NCBI RefSeq assembly: GCF_012034935.1
Contig: NZ_JAATEN010000010.1
Coordinates: forward strand, 152,862 to 216,861
Direction of reading: 5' to 3'
Origin: Streptomyces zingiberis
GTDB lineage: Bacteria > Actinomycetota > Actinomycetes > Streptomycetales > Streptomycetaceae
DNA length: 64,000 bases
The notes beneath the pieces are model-generated. The model had not been told where the DNA came from. It searched no databases and was given only the letters and a program-made list of their open reading frames with translations. The position numbers and the translations under genes were made by a program. Positions within the stretch are counted from its first letter, which is position 1, and every line of letters begins with the position of its first letter. Shown piece after piece: positions 24,180-33,051 of this stretch.

Positions 24180-24974
24180 ATGCGGCAGACCACCCTGGAG
24201 ACCGAACGCCTCGTCCTGCGGCGCCTCACCCCGGCCGACGAGGAGCAGCTCGTCGCCCTCGACTCCGACCCCGAGGTGATGCGTTTCCTCGGCGACGGCA
24301 GACCCGCGCCGCCGGAGACGGTGCGCGGCGAGAGCCTGCCCCGGATGCTCCGCGCCTCCGCCACCCACGACGGCCGGCTCGGCTACTGGGCCGCCGAGGA
24401 GGGGGCGGACGGCCGGTTCGTCGGCTGGTTCGAGCTGCGCGCCGCCGACCACGCCGGGCGCGAGGCGGAACTCGGCTACCGGCTGTGCCGGAGCGTCTGG
24501 GGCCGGGGCTACGCCACGGAGGGGGCCCGCGCCCTGCTGCGCGCCGCGTTCACCCGGCTCGGCGTCGAGCACGTGTTCGCGGAGACGATGGCCGTCAACC
24601 ACCGCTCCCGCCGGGTGATGGAGAAGGCCGGGCTGCGCTACGTCCTGACCTTCCACGTCGAGTGGCCCGAGCCCATCGCCGGCGCGGAGCACGGCGAGGT
24701 CCGCTACGCGCTGAGCCGCGAGGAGTGGGAGGCGGCGCACGGCCGGGAAGCGGCCCGGCCCGGCGGACGCCCCGCCGGTCCCGCGCCGGGCAGCGCCGGT
24801 CCCGCGCCGGGCACCGCCGGACCGGCACCGGGCCCCGTGAGCCGGACGCCCGCCCCCGCCAGCCCGGGCCGGGGTGACGGGGCGGGGGAGGACGGGGTGC
24901 CGAGCGCCTGGACGCGGAACGCCGGGGCGGCGCAGACCGAGCTGCGGGGCGCCGGGGCCGACCGGTTCCGTTGA
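24180..24974 (+). CDS. GNAT-family N-acetyltransferase with Pro/Gly repeat tail
   Basis: A 264-aa protein. Residues 1-185 are a GNAT domain of the RimJ/RimL type (TERLVLRRLTPADEEQL, GWFELRAADHAGREAELGYR, WGRGYATEGARALLRAAF with the acetyl-CoA loop, NHRSRRVMEKAGLRY). The last 80 residues are low-complexity, with direct repeats of AGPAPGT/AGPAPGS. The acceptor is unknown. No strong ribosome site precedes the ATG, so the transcript may be leaderless. Its stop codon lies inside the first copy of a short repeat (CGTTGACCCGCG) found three times just downstream. Confidence 0.87.
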   Translation: MRQTTLETERLVLRRLTPADEEQLVALDSDPEVMRFLGDGRPAPPETVRGESLPRMLRASATHDGRLGYWAAEEGADGRFVGWFELRAADHAGREAELGYRLCRSVWGRGYATEGARALLRAAFTRLGVEHVFAETMAVNHRSRRVMEKAGLRYVLTFHVEWPEPIAGAEHGEVRYALSREEWEAAHGREAARPGGRPAGPAPGSAGPAPGTAGPAPGPVSRTPAPASPGRGDGAGEDGVPSAWTRNAGAAQTELRGAGADRFR

Positions 24975-25015
24975 CCCGCGCACGTCGTTGACCCGCGTGG
25001 CGTTGACCCGCGTGG
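24969..25015. repeat. CGTTGACCCGCG repeat starting at a stop codon
   Basis: Three copies of CGTTGACCCGCG, with TGA at 24972, 24989 and 25004. The first TGA is the stop of the GNAT gene. Confidence 0.75.
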
Positions 25016-25126
25016 GACGCGGGTGACGCAGGTGCAACCCGGCCGGGCCTGCCGGGCGCCCGCCGGGACCGGGAACCCGGCCGGTGCCGCACTCCGGCAC
25101 GCCACCGGCGCGGGCCCCGGCACCGT

Positions 25127-26131
25127 CTACGGCATCGCGGGAGGCCGCTGCGGCCCCCGGGACGCCCACGCCCCGCCCGGTGACGCGCCCGGAGGGGGCA
25201 CCACCGGCAGCCCTGAGGACCCGGCCGCCTGGGCCGGTCCCCGTGCCGGCCCCTGTGCCGGCCCCTGTGCCGATCCCGGGGGCGGGACCTGCGGCTGGAC
25301 CCGGGGCGGGACCGGCGGCGACCCGTGCGGCGGGCCCTGGGGGACGGCCGCCACACCCGGCGCCGGTGGTGCCGGGGCCCCCGGCTCAGTGGCCGCGACC
25401 CGCGGCCCCGCCGGTTCCGTGACCCCGGGTGGCGCGTCCCGGAACGGCGGGGCCGCGGGCGGGGTCGGGGGCGGGTCGGGGGAGAGGAAGCGTTCCAGCG
25501 TCTTGACCACCAGCGCGTGGTCCTCCGCCTGCTGGAGCCCCGAGACCGTCACCGTCCCGATGACCCCCGCGCCCTCCACCGCGATCGGGAACGAGCCGCC
25601 GTGCGCCGCGTACAACGTCCCGTCCAGCGGTGACGCGTTCTCGAAGGTCGTCCCCCGGGCCCGGAAGCGGGTGCCCACCAGGTACGAGCTCTCCCCGAAG
25701 CGCTCCACGACGCGGCGCTTGCGGTCGATCCAGTCGTCGTTGTCCGGCGTGCTGCCGGGCAGCGCGCAGTGGAAGAGCTGCTGGCCGTTGCGGCGGATGT
25801 CCACCGCCACCGGCGCCCGCCGCGCCCGCGCCGCCTCCACCAGCAGGCAGCCCAGCCGCCAGGCGTCGTCATGGCTGAACCGGCGCAGCACCAGCCGTTC
25901 CTCCTGCGCGCGCAACACCTCGATCAGCGCCGCGGGGTCGAACGCCGGGTCGAAGGCCGGGGAGAACGTGGCCGGCGTGGGGTCCGGGCCGGCGGGGGAG
26001 GGGGCGGCGAGGTCGTCCGCCGGGTCGTCGGCGGGGTGGTCGGCGGGGAGGTCGTCGAGAAAAGTGTCCGGGTCGTCGTCGAACGGGTGACCGGCCGGGA
26101 GGTCGGGCGGGCCGACCGCGGGATCCGTCAT
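25127..26131 (-). CDS. UPF0303 / heme-degrading-domain protein with low-complexity tails
   Basis: A 334-aa protein whose middle (about residues 70-215) is a UPF0303/HbpS-like domain sometimes annotated heme-degrading: LIEVLRAQEERLVLRRF, DIRRNGQQLFHCALPG, DWIDRKRRVVERFGESSY, GTVTVSGLQQAEDHALVV. The first 65 residues are Asp/Pro-rich and the last 115 are Pro/Gly-rich with APAP/GPAQ repeats; both are absent from ordinary members of about 160 aa. The role is uncertain, since heme degradation is not established for this branch. It is followed on the minus strand by nothing close, and the oxidoreductase gene lies 93 bases upstream on the same strand. Confidence 0.8.
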   Translation of the reverse strand: MTDPAVGPPDLPAGHPFDDDPDTFLDDLPADHPADDPADDLAAPSPAGPDPTPATFSPAFDPAFDPAALIEVLRAQEERLVLRRFSHDDAWRLGCLLVEAARARRAPVAVDIRRNGQQLFHCALPGSTPDNDDWIDRKRRVVERFGESSYLVGTRFRARGTTFENASPLDGTLYAAHGGSFPIAVEGAGVIGTVTVSGLQQAEDHALVVKTLERFLSPDPPPTPPAAPPFRDAPPGVTEPAGPRVAATEPGAPAPPAPGVAAVPQGPPHGSPPVPPRVQPQVPPPGSAQGPAQGPARGPAQAAGSSGLPVVPPPGASPGGAWASRGPQRPPAMP

Positions 26132-26224
26132 GGTGCGTAGCTCCAGGGGGTGTGGGGGGAGGTGAGGAGGGGTGGCCGGACTACGTGTCAGGGCATACGC
26201 GGGGCAGTGGGGCGGGGGTTCAGC

Positions 26225-27412
26225 TCAGGCTCCGACGGTGACCGTCCTGCCCTCCCGCGCCGAGAGCCGGGCGGCCTCCAGCACGTCCAGCGCGGCAGCC
26301 GCCTCCAGCGCCGTCACCGGCGGCGGGCCGCCGGCGCGCAGCGCCGCCGCCACGGCCGCGTAGTACGCCGGGTAGTCACCGGGCAGGGTGGGGACGGGAC
26401 GGCCGCCGCCCGTCAGCGGCGACTCACCGGCGCCCAGCCGGCCCCACAGCGACTCCGGCTCCGTGCCCCATGCGCCCGGTTCCCCGGGGGCGCCGGGTGC
26501 TCCGGACGGGCCGGAGCCGGGCCGCAGGCCGTCGCGGAGCGCCTGTTCCTGCGGGTCGAGCCCATACTTCACATACCCGGCGGAGCTTCCCAGAACACGG
26601 AAACGCGGGCCGAGTTGGGCCGCCGTGGAACTCATCCACAGATGCGAGTGGACGCCGTTCGCGTGCGTGACGGCGATGAAGGTGTCGTCGTCCACCTCGG
26701 CCGCGGCGCGTCGCACCACCGACTCGGCGTAGACCCGCTCGGCCGGGCCGAACAGCACCAGCGCCTGGTCGACGAGGTGGCTGCCCAGGTCGTAGAGGAG
26801 CCCGCCGATCTGCGCCGGGTCCCCGGACTCGCGCCAGCCGCCCTTCGGCTTGGGCCGCCACCGCTCGAACCGCGATTCGAACCGCTGCACCTCGCCCAGC
26901 TCACCCTCCGCGACGAGCCGCCGCAGCGTGCGGAAGTCGTTGTCCCAGCGGCGGTTCTGGAAGACGGAGAGCAGCAGGCCGCGCTCCTCCGCGAGCGCCG
27001 CCAGCGTCCGCGCCTCGGCCGCGGTGGCGGCCAGCGGCTTGTCCACGACGACCGGCAGGCCCGCCCGCAGCGCGTCCGCCGCGATGGCCACGTGCGTGCG
27101 GTTGGGGGAGGCGACGACCAGCAGGTCGAGCGCGTCCCCGCCCGACGCGCGCGCCAGCAGCTCCTCGTGGCCACCGGCGATCCGCACCCCGGGATGCTCG
27201 GTCAGCGCCTGTTCCCGGCGGTCGGGGCGGGTGGTGACCACGGTGTCGAGGACGAGGCCGTCGGTGGCGGCGATCAGCGGGGCGTGGAAGACGGAACCGG
27301 CGAGACCGTAGCCGACCAGGCCGACGCGGAGCGGCGCGGTGCCGGTGGTGGAGCCGGAGCCGGAGCCGGTGGCGCCACCGGCGTTCGCGGAAGAGGGCAG
27401 GGAGCTGGACAT
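26225..27412 (-). CDS. Gfo/Idh/MocA-family oxidoreductase
   Basis: A 395-aa NAD(P)-dependent dehydrogenase. The Rossmann start RVGLVGYGLAGSVFHAPLI follows a Gly/Ser-rich leader of 28 residues. The EKP-type motif appears as VVDKPLAATAAEARTL with the catalytic Lys, and the C-terminal substrate domain includes GGLLYDLGSHLVDQAL with the conserved His. Substrates in this family are sugars or inositols; none is indicated here. It lies upstream of the UPF0303 gene on the same strand and may be co-transcribed. The ATG has only a weak GAG site. Confidence 0.9.
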   Translation of the reverse strand: MSSSLPSSANAGGATGSGSGSTTGTAPLRVGLVGYGLAGSVFHAPLIAATDGLVLDTVVTTRPDRREQALTEHPGVRIAGGHEELLARASGGDALDLLVVASPNRTHVAIAADALRAGLPVVVDKPLAATAAEARTLAALAEERGLLLSVFQNRRWDNDFRTLRRLVAEGELGEVQRFESRFERWRPKPKGGWRESGDPAQIGGLLYDLGSHLVDQALVLFGPAERVYAESVVRRAAAEVDDDTFIAVTHANGVHSHLWMSSTAAQLGPRFRVLGSSAGYVKYGLDPQEQALRDGLRPGSGPSGAPGAPGEPGAWGTEPESLWGRLGAGESPLTGGGRPVPTLPGDYPAYYAAVAAALRAGGPPPVTALEAAAALDVLEAARLSAREGRTVTVGA

Positions 27413-28045
27413 GTGTTCACTCAACCACGGGTGACGTAGCGGGGTGCGGGGACGGTGACGCGGCGGGGCGGGGACGGGGCCGCGCGGGGCGGGACGCGGA
27501 CGGGGCCGCGCGGGGCGGACGGCCGGGTACCGCGGACGGCCGGGTGGGGTGGTTCGGCGTCCGGCAAGCGGGGAGCGCCGATCGGCCCGCGTGCGCGCCC
27601 GGTTCGGCTGAACCGCCCGCCGACCGTGGCGCTTCCGCCACCGGGCGGGGAAGGGACGGACACACGAGGGGGCGCGAACGGGCCCGCCACCCCGGGCGCC
27701 GCCGGGACGGCCGACCGCCGGAACGGCACCGCACGGCACGGCATTGCACGGCACCACACCACACCGTCACACCGCCGAACCGTCGGACCTCGAAGACCAG
27801 CCGTAGAGCCGAACAGCCGAACAGCCGAACCGAACTGGCGAAACGCCGAATCACCGAATCACCGAACTGCCGAACTGCCGAACTGCCGAACTGCGGCGAC
27901 AACGCCGAACCGCCGAACCGCCGGGCCACATCGGCGACGGCGTGCGGTGCGAGCCGGGCGCGGTCCGTGACCGGGCGGCCCCACGGGGCCTGCCCAGGCC
28001 CGCACCCGTGCCCGCGCCCGTCGCGGAGATCACCGAAGGTGTGCC
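27413..28045. other. Intergenic region with octamer tandem array
   Basis: No gene recognised in about 630 bases. The right half contains the CCGAANNN octamer array described separately; the left half is very GC-rich with CGGGGC/CGCGGGGC runs. Confidence 0.5.
27809..27924. repeat. 8-bp tandem array, unit CCGAACTG
   Basis: About a dozen head-to-tail copies of CCGAANNN: two CCGAACAG, two CCGAATCA, four CCGAACTG and two CCGAACCG, with a few broken units. The unit length of 8 argues against coding. Confidence 0.88.
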
Positions 28046-29092
28046 ATGGCCCAGCGCAGAGCCCTCGCCGTCCGGGCGGCGGCCGTGCTCACGGCCGTCC
28101 CGGCCCTGGCGGTGCCGGTCGCGCCGACCGCGCTCGCCTCCTCGACCCCCGTCACCGCCGGTGCGGCGCCGACTCCCGCTGCGGCGGCTTCGGCGGTGAC
28201 GGGCCTCCGCGTGCGCGGGCTCCCGGGCGCCCCGGCCTCCGCTCCGGGCGCGGCCTCGGCTCCGGGGCCGGGCCCGGCTTCCGCTTTGGCCCCGGCCCCC
28301 GCTCCGGGCCAGGCCCGCGCTCCGGGCACGGCTTCCGTACCGGATCCCGTCGCTCCGTCCCCGGCCGCCGACCCGGCCTCGTTCTCCGTCCCGGCGCGGC
28401 TCGTCCGGGCGGCGACCGGCCCGGGGGACCGGGCGGGCGGCCCGTACTGCGGGGACCGCGACAGCCCCGACTTCCCCCTCCGTGCCGAGGTCGCCGGCGG
28501 CCCGCGCGGCTACACCGCGGGCGGCGGTCGGCGGCACTGGACCGTCACCCTGCGCAACACCACGGACCGCGCCTGCCGGGCCGTCCACCCCGTCGCGGTC
28601 CTCGCCGACCGCACCCGGGAACTCGCCGCCGCGGACATCGAGATGGAGTTCCACGACCCGTTCGCGGGGCGCTGGCGCCCGGTCACCCTGGAGACCTCCG
28701 ACCGGCACGAGCACATCGCCGTCTTCGACCGCTTCCCCGGCCTCACCGTCCCGGCGGGAGGCACGGTGACCACCTCGGTGCGCCTGCGCTTCACCTCGGG
28801 CGGTACCGCACGCCCCGCGGACAACGCCGTACGGCTCACCCTCGCCGCCGTCCAGCGGCGGGGCGACGACGGGGACTGGGTGGGCTCCGCGCCCCCGTAC
28901 GACTTCACGATCCGCGGCGGGCGCACGAGCCCGGACGGGCCCGGGCCCGCCGGGGACGGAACCCGGACCCGTCCTCCCGCCCTGGCCCGCTCCGGCAGCG
29001 GCGGCCCGCTGCCCTGGGCGGCCGTCGCCGCCGGGCTCTGCCTCGCCCTCGGCGCGGCACTGCTCGCCGCCTCCCGCGGCACCCGCCGCTGA
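28046..29092 (+). CDS. Secreted, C-terminally membrane-anchored protein, 348 aa
   Basis: I do not recognise the family. A signal peptide (LAVRAAAVLTAVPALAVPV) is followed by about 90 residues of Ala/Pro/Gly repeats (APGPGPASALAPAPAPG). A folded domain (about 115-295) follows, with Cys in GGPYCGDRD and TDRACRAVH, a beta-rich pattern (RHWTVTLRNTTDRACRAV, EMEFHDPF, TVTTSVRLRFTSGG), then a Pro spacer, one hydrophobic segment (AAVAAGLCLALGAALLAA) and an Arg-rich end. The design is that of a wall-spanning surface protein held by a C-terminal helix. The ATG has GAAGGTG upstream. Confidence 0.75.
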   Translation: MAQRRALAVRAAAVLTAVPALAVPVAPTALASSTPVTAGAAPTPAAAASAVTGLRVRGLPGAPASAPGAASAPGPGPASALAPAPAPGQARAPGTASVPDPVAPSPAADPASFSVPARLVRAATGPGDRAGGPYCGDRDSPDFPLRAEVAGGPRGYTAGGGRRHWTVTLRNTTDRACRAVHPVAVLADRTRELAAADIEMEFHDPFAGRWRPVTLETSDRHEHIAVFDRFPGLTVPAGGTVTTSVRLRFTSGGTARPADNAVRLTLAAVQRRGDDGDWVGSAPPYDFTIRGGRTSPDGPGPAGDGTRTRPPALARSGSGGPLPWAAVAAGLCLALGAALLAASRGTRR

Positions 29093-29617
29093 GAGCGGCC
29101 GGCACGGGGCCCGGCCTCGGCCGGCGGCGGTCACCGGACGGGAGGCGGCACCGCCGACGGCGGACGCGGGCCGCGCGGCTCCGGGTGGGGCCGGCCGGCC
29201 GCGGGCGGGCGTGAGGGTCCCGCGCCCCGTCCCGCCCGTTGAGGGCGCCCGGCGACGATCGCCGCGCCCACCCCGGGGATTTCGGCGTCCTGCGCGACCG
29301 GTCCACCGGTCCACCCGGCCACCGGGCCCCGGACAAGCTCCCGGGCGCCCCGGGCCGATCCGGGCGGAAGGCGCCCACCGGACTCCCGGTGTCGCGGATC
29401 TCTCCGTCCCGACCACGACTGATCACCTCGCCGACGGATATCCGTCATCTCAGCGCAGGAACCGGTCCGGACCTGCGCCGCTAGGCTGGGGCGGGCGGAC
29501 GGTGGCCCGCGGCGGCCGGCGTGACATCCGGTGCGGCGGCGGCCCGCCCCGCCGCGGTGTCCCGGCCGTCCGGCCGGCCGCCGCACAGGGAAGACGATCG
29601 AGGACAGGAGCCGTTCC
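29093..29617. other. Intergenic region, no gene recognised
   Basis: About 520 bases of GC-rich sequence without convincing coding signals. The last 20 bases carry the AGGACAGGAG ribosome site of the next gene. Confidence 0.45.
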
Positions 29618-30397
29618 GTGGCAGAGCGCAAGCCGATCGAGTCGTGGCTCACCGACATGGACGGGGTGCTGATCCACGAGGGGGTGCCCATCCCGGGCGC
29701 CGACACCTTCCTCAAGCGGCTGCGGGAGCGGGAGAAGCCCTTCCTCGTCCTCACCAACAACTCCATGTTCACCCCGCGTGACCTGCACGCCCGGCTGACC
29801 CGGATGGGGCTGCACGTCCCTGTGGAGAACATCTGGACCTCGGCGCTCGCCACCGCCCAGTTCCTCGACGACCAGCGCCCCTGCGGCTCGGCGTACGTCA
29901 TCGGCGAGGCCGGGCTGACCACCGCGCTGCACGACATCGGCTACATCCTCACCGACGCCGAGCCGGACTACGTCGTCCTCGGAGAGACCCGCACCTACAG
30001 CTTCGAGTCGCTGACCAAGGCGATCCGGCTGATCAACGACGGCGCCCGCTTCATCGCCACCAACCCCGACGCCACCGGCCCCTCCACCGAGGGCGCCCTG
30101 CCCGCCACCGGCGCCGTCTCCGCGCTGATCACCAAGGCCACCGGCCGGGAGCCGTACTTCGTCGGCAAGCCCAACCCGCTGATGATGCGGGCCGGGCTCA
30201 ACGCCATCGGCGCGCACTCCGAGACCAGCGCCATGATCGGCGACCGGATGGACACCGACGTGCTCGCCGGCCTGGAAGCCGGGATGGAGACGTTCCTGGT
30301 GCTCACCGGCGTCACCCAGCCGGACGAGATCGGGCGCTTCCCCTTCGGGCCGTCCCGGGTGGCGGAGTCGATCGCGGAGCTCGTCGACCTGATCTGA
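29618..30397 (+). CDS. HAD-IIA (NagD-like) phosphatase
   Basis: A 259-aa HAD-superfamily hydrolase of subclass IIA, which dephosphorylates small phosphorylated metabolites. Motifs: I WLTDMDGVL with the nucleophile Asp, II LTNNSM, the cap domain, ATNPDATGPS, III FVGKPN with Lys, and IV GDRMDTDV. The GTG start follows AGGACAGGAG at eight bases. It stands alone. Immediately after the stop codon a pentamer array (TGACC) begins, whose first unit contains that stop. Confidence 0.93.
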   Translation: MAERKPIESWLTDMDGVLIHEGVPIPGADTFLKRLREREKPFLVLTNNSMFTPRDLHARLTRMGLHVPVENIWTSALATAQFLDDQRPCGSAYVIGEAGLTTALHDIGYILTDAEPDYVVLGETRTYSFESLTKAIRLINDGARFIATNPDATGPSTEGALPATGAVSALITKATGREPYFVGKPNPLMMRAGLNAIGAHSETSAMIGDRMDTDVLAGLEAGMETFLVLTGVTQPDEIGRFPFGPSRVAESIAELVDLI

Positions 30398-30440
30398 CCT
30401 GACCTGACCTGACCGGACCTGACCTGACCTGGTCTGACCG
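30395..30440. repeat. TGACC pentamer array starting at a stop codon
   Basis: TGA trinucleotides at 30395, 30400, 30405, 30410, 30420, 30425 and 30435, nearly all five bases apart. The first is the stop codon of the HAD gene. Confidence 0.85.
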
Positions 30441-30540
30441 GATCCGAGCCGCCGCCCGGTGTGGTGAACGGGGGAACCCGCCGGGCTTGCGGTGCGCGGT
30501 CCCGCCGCGCGCGCGAACCTCTGAGGTGGAGGAGGTTCCG

Positions 30541-31092
30541 ATGCGCCGTCGACAGTTCCGGCACCCCGGGCGGCCGGCACGGCAGACACCGCCGACACCG
30601 CCGACCCGGCCGGCGCGGCCGACCCGGCCGGTGCGACCGGTGCAGCCCGTCCGGTGGTGCGGGGGCGCGGGTGCGGGGCGGGTGGCTTCCGGTGCGCTCC
30701 GGGCCGCCGCTGCGCTCGTGGTGGTCGCCGGTTCGGTCCTGGCCGCGCCGGGCGCGTCCGGCCCGCCGTCACCCCCGCCCCCACCGGCCCCGGCGGCCGT
30801 GGTCGTGGCCGTCCCCTCGGCGGTCACGGCCGGCGGGGGCGCCGCGTCACCGGTCCGGGACTCCGTCGTCGCGGCCGGCGCCGGCGTTCCGGCCGTCGCG
30901 GCCCGCGCCGAGGCGCCCGTGCCGCGGGGTGGGGGCCGCCCCAACACCCGGCAGATCGTCGTCAGCCTCGTCCTCACCGCCGGGGCGCTCCTCGGGATGG
31001 TGGTGCTCGCCGTCCACCGCCACCGTGAGGCGGGCCGCCCCACCCCACCGGACCCGAGGCGCCGTCGCACTCCGCCTCCTGACCGCTCCTGA
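30541..31092 (+). CDS. Hypothetical Pro-rich membrane protein, 183 aa
   Basis: A protein of low complexity with an Arg/Pro/Thr-rich N-terminus (RPARPTRPVRPVQPVR), one hydrophobic segment that may be a signal anchor (LRAAAALVVVAGSVLAA), an Ala/Pro/Val-rich middle and a second transmembrane helix near the end (IVVSLVLTAGALLGMVVLAV) followed by a basic tail. The strong GGAGGAGG site before the ATG supports translation. No family recognised. Confidence 0.6.
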   Translation: MRRRQFRHPGRPARQTPPTPPTRPARPTRPVRPVQPVRWCGGAGAGRVASGALRAAAALVVVAGSVLAAPGASGPPSPPPPPAPAAVVVAVPSAVTAGGGAASPVRDSVVAAGAGVPAVAARAEAPVPRGGGRPNTRQIVVSLVLTAGALLGMVVLAVHRHREAGRPTPPDPRRRRTPPPDRS

Positions 31093-31210
31093 GGTGCGGC
31101 CCCCGACCCCGACCTGCCTCTGATGTCCGGCCCCGCCCCCGACCTGCCTCTGAGGTGTGGACCCCGACCCCGGGACCGCCCCTGAGGTGCGGCCCCCGAC
31201 CGCCCCCGAG
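31088..31210. repeat. ~31-bp tandem array starting at a stop codon
   Basis: Four imperfect copies of a unit beginning CCTGAGGTGCGGCCCC. The TGAs lie at 31090, 31121, 31151 and 31183; the first is the stop codon of the preceding gene. A further pair of GAGGCACCCCGCCCG repeats follows to about 31255. Confidence 0.78.
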
Positions 31211-31414
31211 GCACCCCGCCCGCCGCCGTTCCTCCCCCGAGGCACCCCGCCCGCCCCTCGCTCCGCTACGGCAAACGCCGTAACGCGGCTCTCCGGACGG
31301 CCGTCGGTACGGGGCACCGCGCGTCCCGCGTGCCAGGATGCGTGCCACCCGAGCCGCCCCGGTCCCACCGGGGCGTGCCGCGGACCGATGCGGACGATTC
31401 CCAGGGGGAAGCGG

Positions 31415-32446
31415 ATGTACGGCCACGTGACCCGCTGGGCGGCGAGACTGGCGGCCGGCACGGTACTGCTGACGGCGGGCTGTCTCCGGCTGCCCGGTGA
31501 GCCGGCCGCCCCGGGCGACGACCCGGCCCGGCCGCGGTGGCCCGCGCTCCGCTCCTACGCCACCCCGTACTGGGTGGACCCGTACGGCACCGCCGCCCGC
31601 CAGGCCGCCGCCCTGCGCGCCCGGGGCCAGGCCGGGCAGGCGGAGCTGATCGAGGAGAAGATCGCGGCCCAGCCCGTCGCGGAGTGGATCGGCACGGCGG
31701 ACCCGGAGCGGCAGACCCGGCGCGTCACCCGGGCCGCGGCCCGCGAGAACCAGGCCGCGCTGCTCGTGCTCTACAACATCCCGCACCGCGACTGCGGCCA
31801 GTACTCGCGCGGCGGCGCGCCCGGCCCGCAGTCGTACCGGCGCTGGGTGGAGCGGGTGGCGGCGGGCATCGGCGACCGGCCCGCCACGGTGATCCTCGAA
31901 CCGGACGCCGTGCCGCACATCGTGGACGGCTGCACCCCGCCGGAGCGCCACGCGGAGCGCTACGCCCTTCTCTCCGCGGCCGTGGACCGCCTCAAGGACC
32001 TGCCCCGGGTCCGCGTCTACCTCGACGCCGGCAACCCGCACTGGATCCGCGACCCGTCGCTCCTCGTCTCCCCGTTGCGGCAGGCGGGCATCGCCCGCGC
32101 GGACGGCTTCGCCCTCAACACCGCCAACTACCGCACCACCGCCGAGAACAAGCGCTACGGGCGGGCGCTCTCCCGGCTGCTCGGCCCGGGGAAGTCCTTC
32201 GTGATCGACACCAGCCGCAACGGCAACGGGCCGCTGCCGGCCGGCGCGGACCCCGCCGGGTGGTGCAACCCGCCCGGCCGGGCCCTGGGCGAGCCGCCGA
32301 CCACACGCACCGGTGACGAGCTGATCGACGCCTACCTGTGGATCAAGCGCCCGGGGGAGTCGGACGGCACCTGCAAGGGCGGCCCCCCGGCGGGCCGCTG
32401 GTGGCCGGAGTACGCCCTGGAGCTGGCCCGCAACGCGGACTGGTGA
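31415..32446 (+). CDS. GH6-family glycoside hydrolase lipoprotein
   Basis: A 343-aa GH6 (cellulase/cellobiohydrolase-type) protein anchored outside the cell. A lipobox LTAGC gives a lipidated Cys23. The catalytic region has the family acid in NIPHRDCGQYSRGG (D126) and the second Asp in VILEPDAVP (D164), with later motifs VYLDAGNPHWI, FALNTANY and SFVIDTSRNGNG and a C-terminal WIKRPGESDG. Cys127 and Cys173 can form the conserved disulfide. No cellulose-binding domain is present, so it may act on soluble or wall-associated beta-glucan. The ATG at 31415 follows AGGGGGAA; an in-frame ATG at 31388 is the alternative. Confidence 0.93.
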   Translation: MYGHVTRWAARLAAGTVLLTAGCLRLPGEPAAPGDDPARPRWPALRSYATPYWVDPYGTAARQAAALRARGQAGQAELIEEKIAAQPVAEWIGTADPERQTRRVTRAAARENQAALLVLYNIPHRDCGQYSRGGAPGPQSYRRWVERVAAGIGDRPATVILEPDAVPHIVDGCTPPERHAERYALLSAAVDRLKDLPRVRVYLDAGNPHWIRDPSLLVSPLRQAGIARADGFALNTANYRTTAENKRYGRALSRLLGPGKSFVIDTSRNGNGPLPAGADPAGWCNPPGRALGEPPTTRTGDELIDAYLWIKRPGESDGTCKGGPPAGRWWPEYALELARNADW

Positions 32447-32491
32447 GACGGCGCCCGCGGTCGGGCCCGAGGCCGGGGCGCCCGGAGACGC

Positions 32492-32525
32492 CGATGGCCC
32501 CTCCGCCGGAACGGAAGGGCCATCG
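32492..32525. terminator. Hairpin downstream of tRNA-Lys copy 1
   Basis: A 14-bp stem (CGATGGCCCCTCCG against CGGAAGGGCCATCG) with one mismatch. It follows the tRNA on the minus strand and also closes the GH6 gene on the plus strand. It is similar to the hairpin beside the second tRNA. Confidence 0.85.
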
Positions 32526-32531
32526 ATCACG

Positions 32532-32605
32532 TACGCCGTCAGGGACTCGAACCCCGGACCCGCTGATTAAGAGTCAGCTGCTCTAACCAACTGAGCTAAC
32601 GGCGC
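32532..32605 (-). tRNA. tRNA-Lys (anticodon CTT), copy 1
   Basis: A 74-nt cloverleaf read on the minus strand. The acceptor stem is GCGCCGT with ACGGCGT (one G-T pair), the D arm AGCTCAGTTGG, and the anticodon stem GCTGA/TCAGC around loop CTCTTAA, which gives CTT. The T arm is CGGGG-TTCGAGT-CCCTG and the discriminator is A. CCA is not encoded. The second tRNA gene at 37848 differs only in the acceptor stem. Confidence 0.97.
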
Positions 32606-33051
32606 CTGGTGACCTGTTCATCGTACCGGACGGGACGCGGTGCTCCACACATCCCGGAGGGGGTATGCACCTCAGGTGCTGTATGTGGTGAATGTTTCCG
32701 ATGGAGGGAATGGGTGTTTGATTCGGCTTGGCGGGCAGGGGTGCCGGCGTCGGCCGGTTCGGGCCCGCCGGGGGGAGGTTTTCGGCCACTCGGCGCCCGC
32801 CGCGGCGGGTTCCGAAGCCTTCCGCTTCGCCGGAAAATTGCCGGAGGGGTCCAGGTCAGGGCGGCCACCTGCGGCGCCAGGGTGCATTCCCGGCGGTGAA
32901 CTTTTGCGCCCCGTCGGCGACCGTTTCTTGCCGGGATGTTCGCAGAGTGGCTAGGGTGGCGCCTGCGGTTCTGATCGAGCCCGCCCGGCTTTTCGCGCAA
33001 GATTGAGCGCAAGCGGGAACGTGGCTGTCGTCCGTCACGGGGGATTTTTCA
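32606..33051. other. Intergenic region, lower GC, no gene recognised
   Basis: About 445 bases with less GC than the surroundings. No frame has a good start and protein-like composition. It is the upstream region of the LuxR-type gene and lies just inside the tRNA-bounded segment. Confidence 0.45.

Noticed and set aside
27809..27924. CRISPR array
   Set aside because: The repeats are 8 bp and head to tail without spacers, and no cas genes are nearby.
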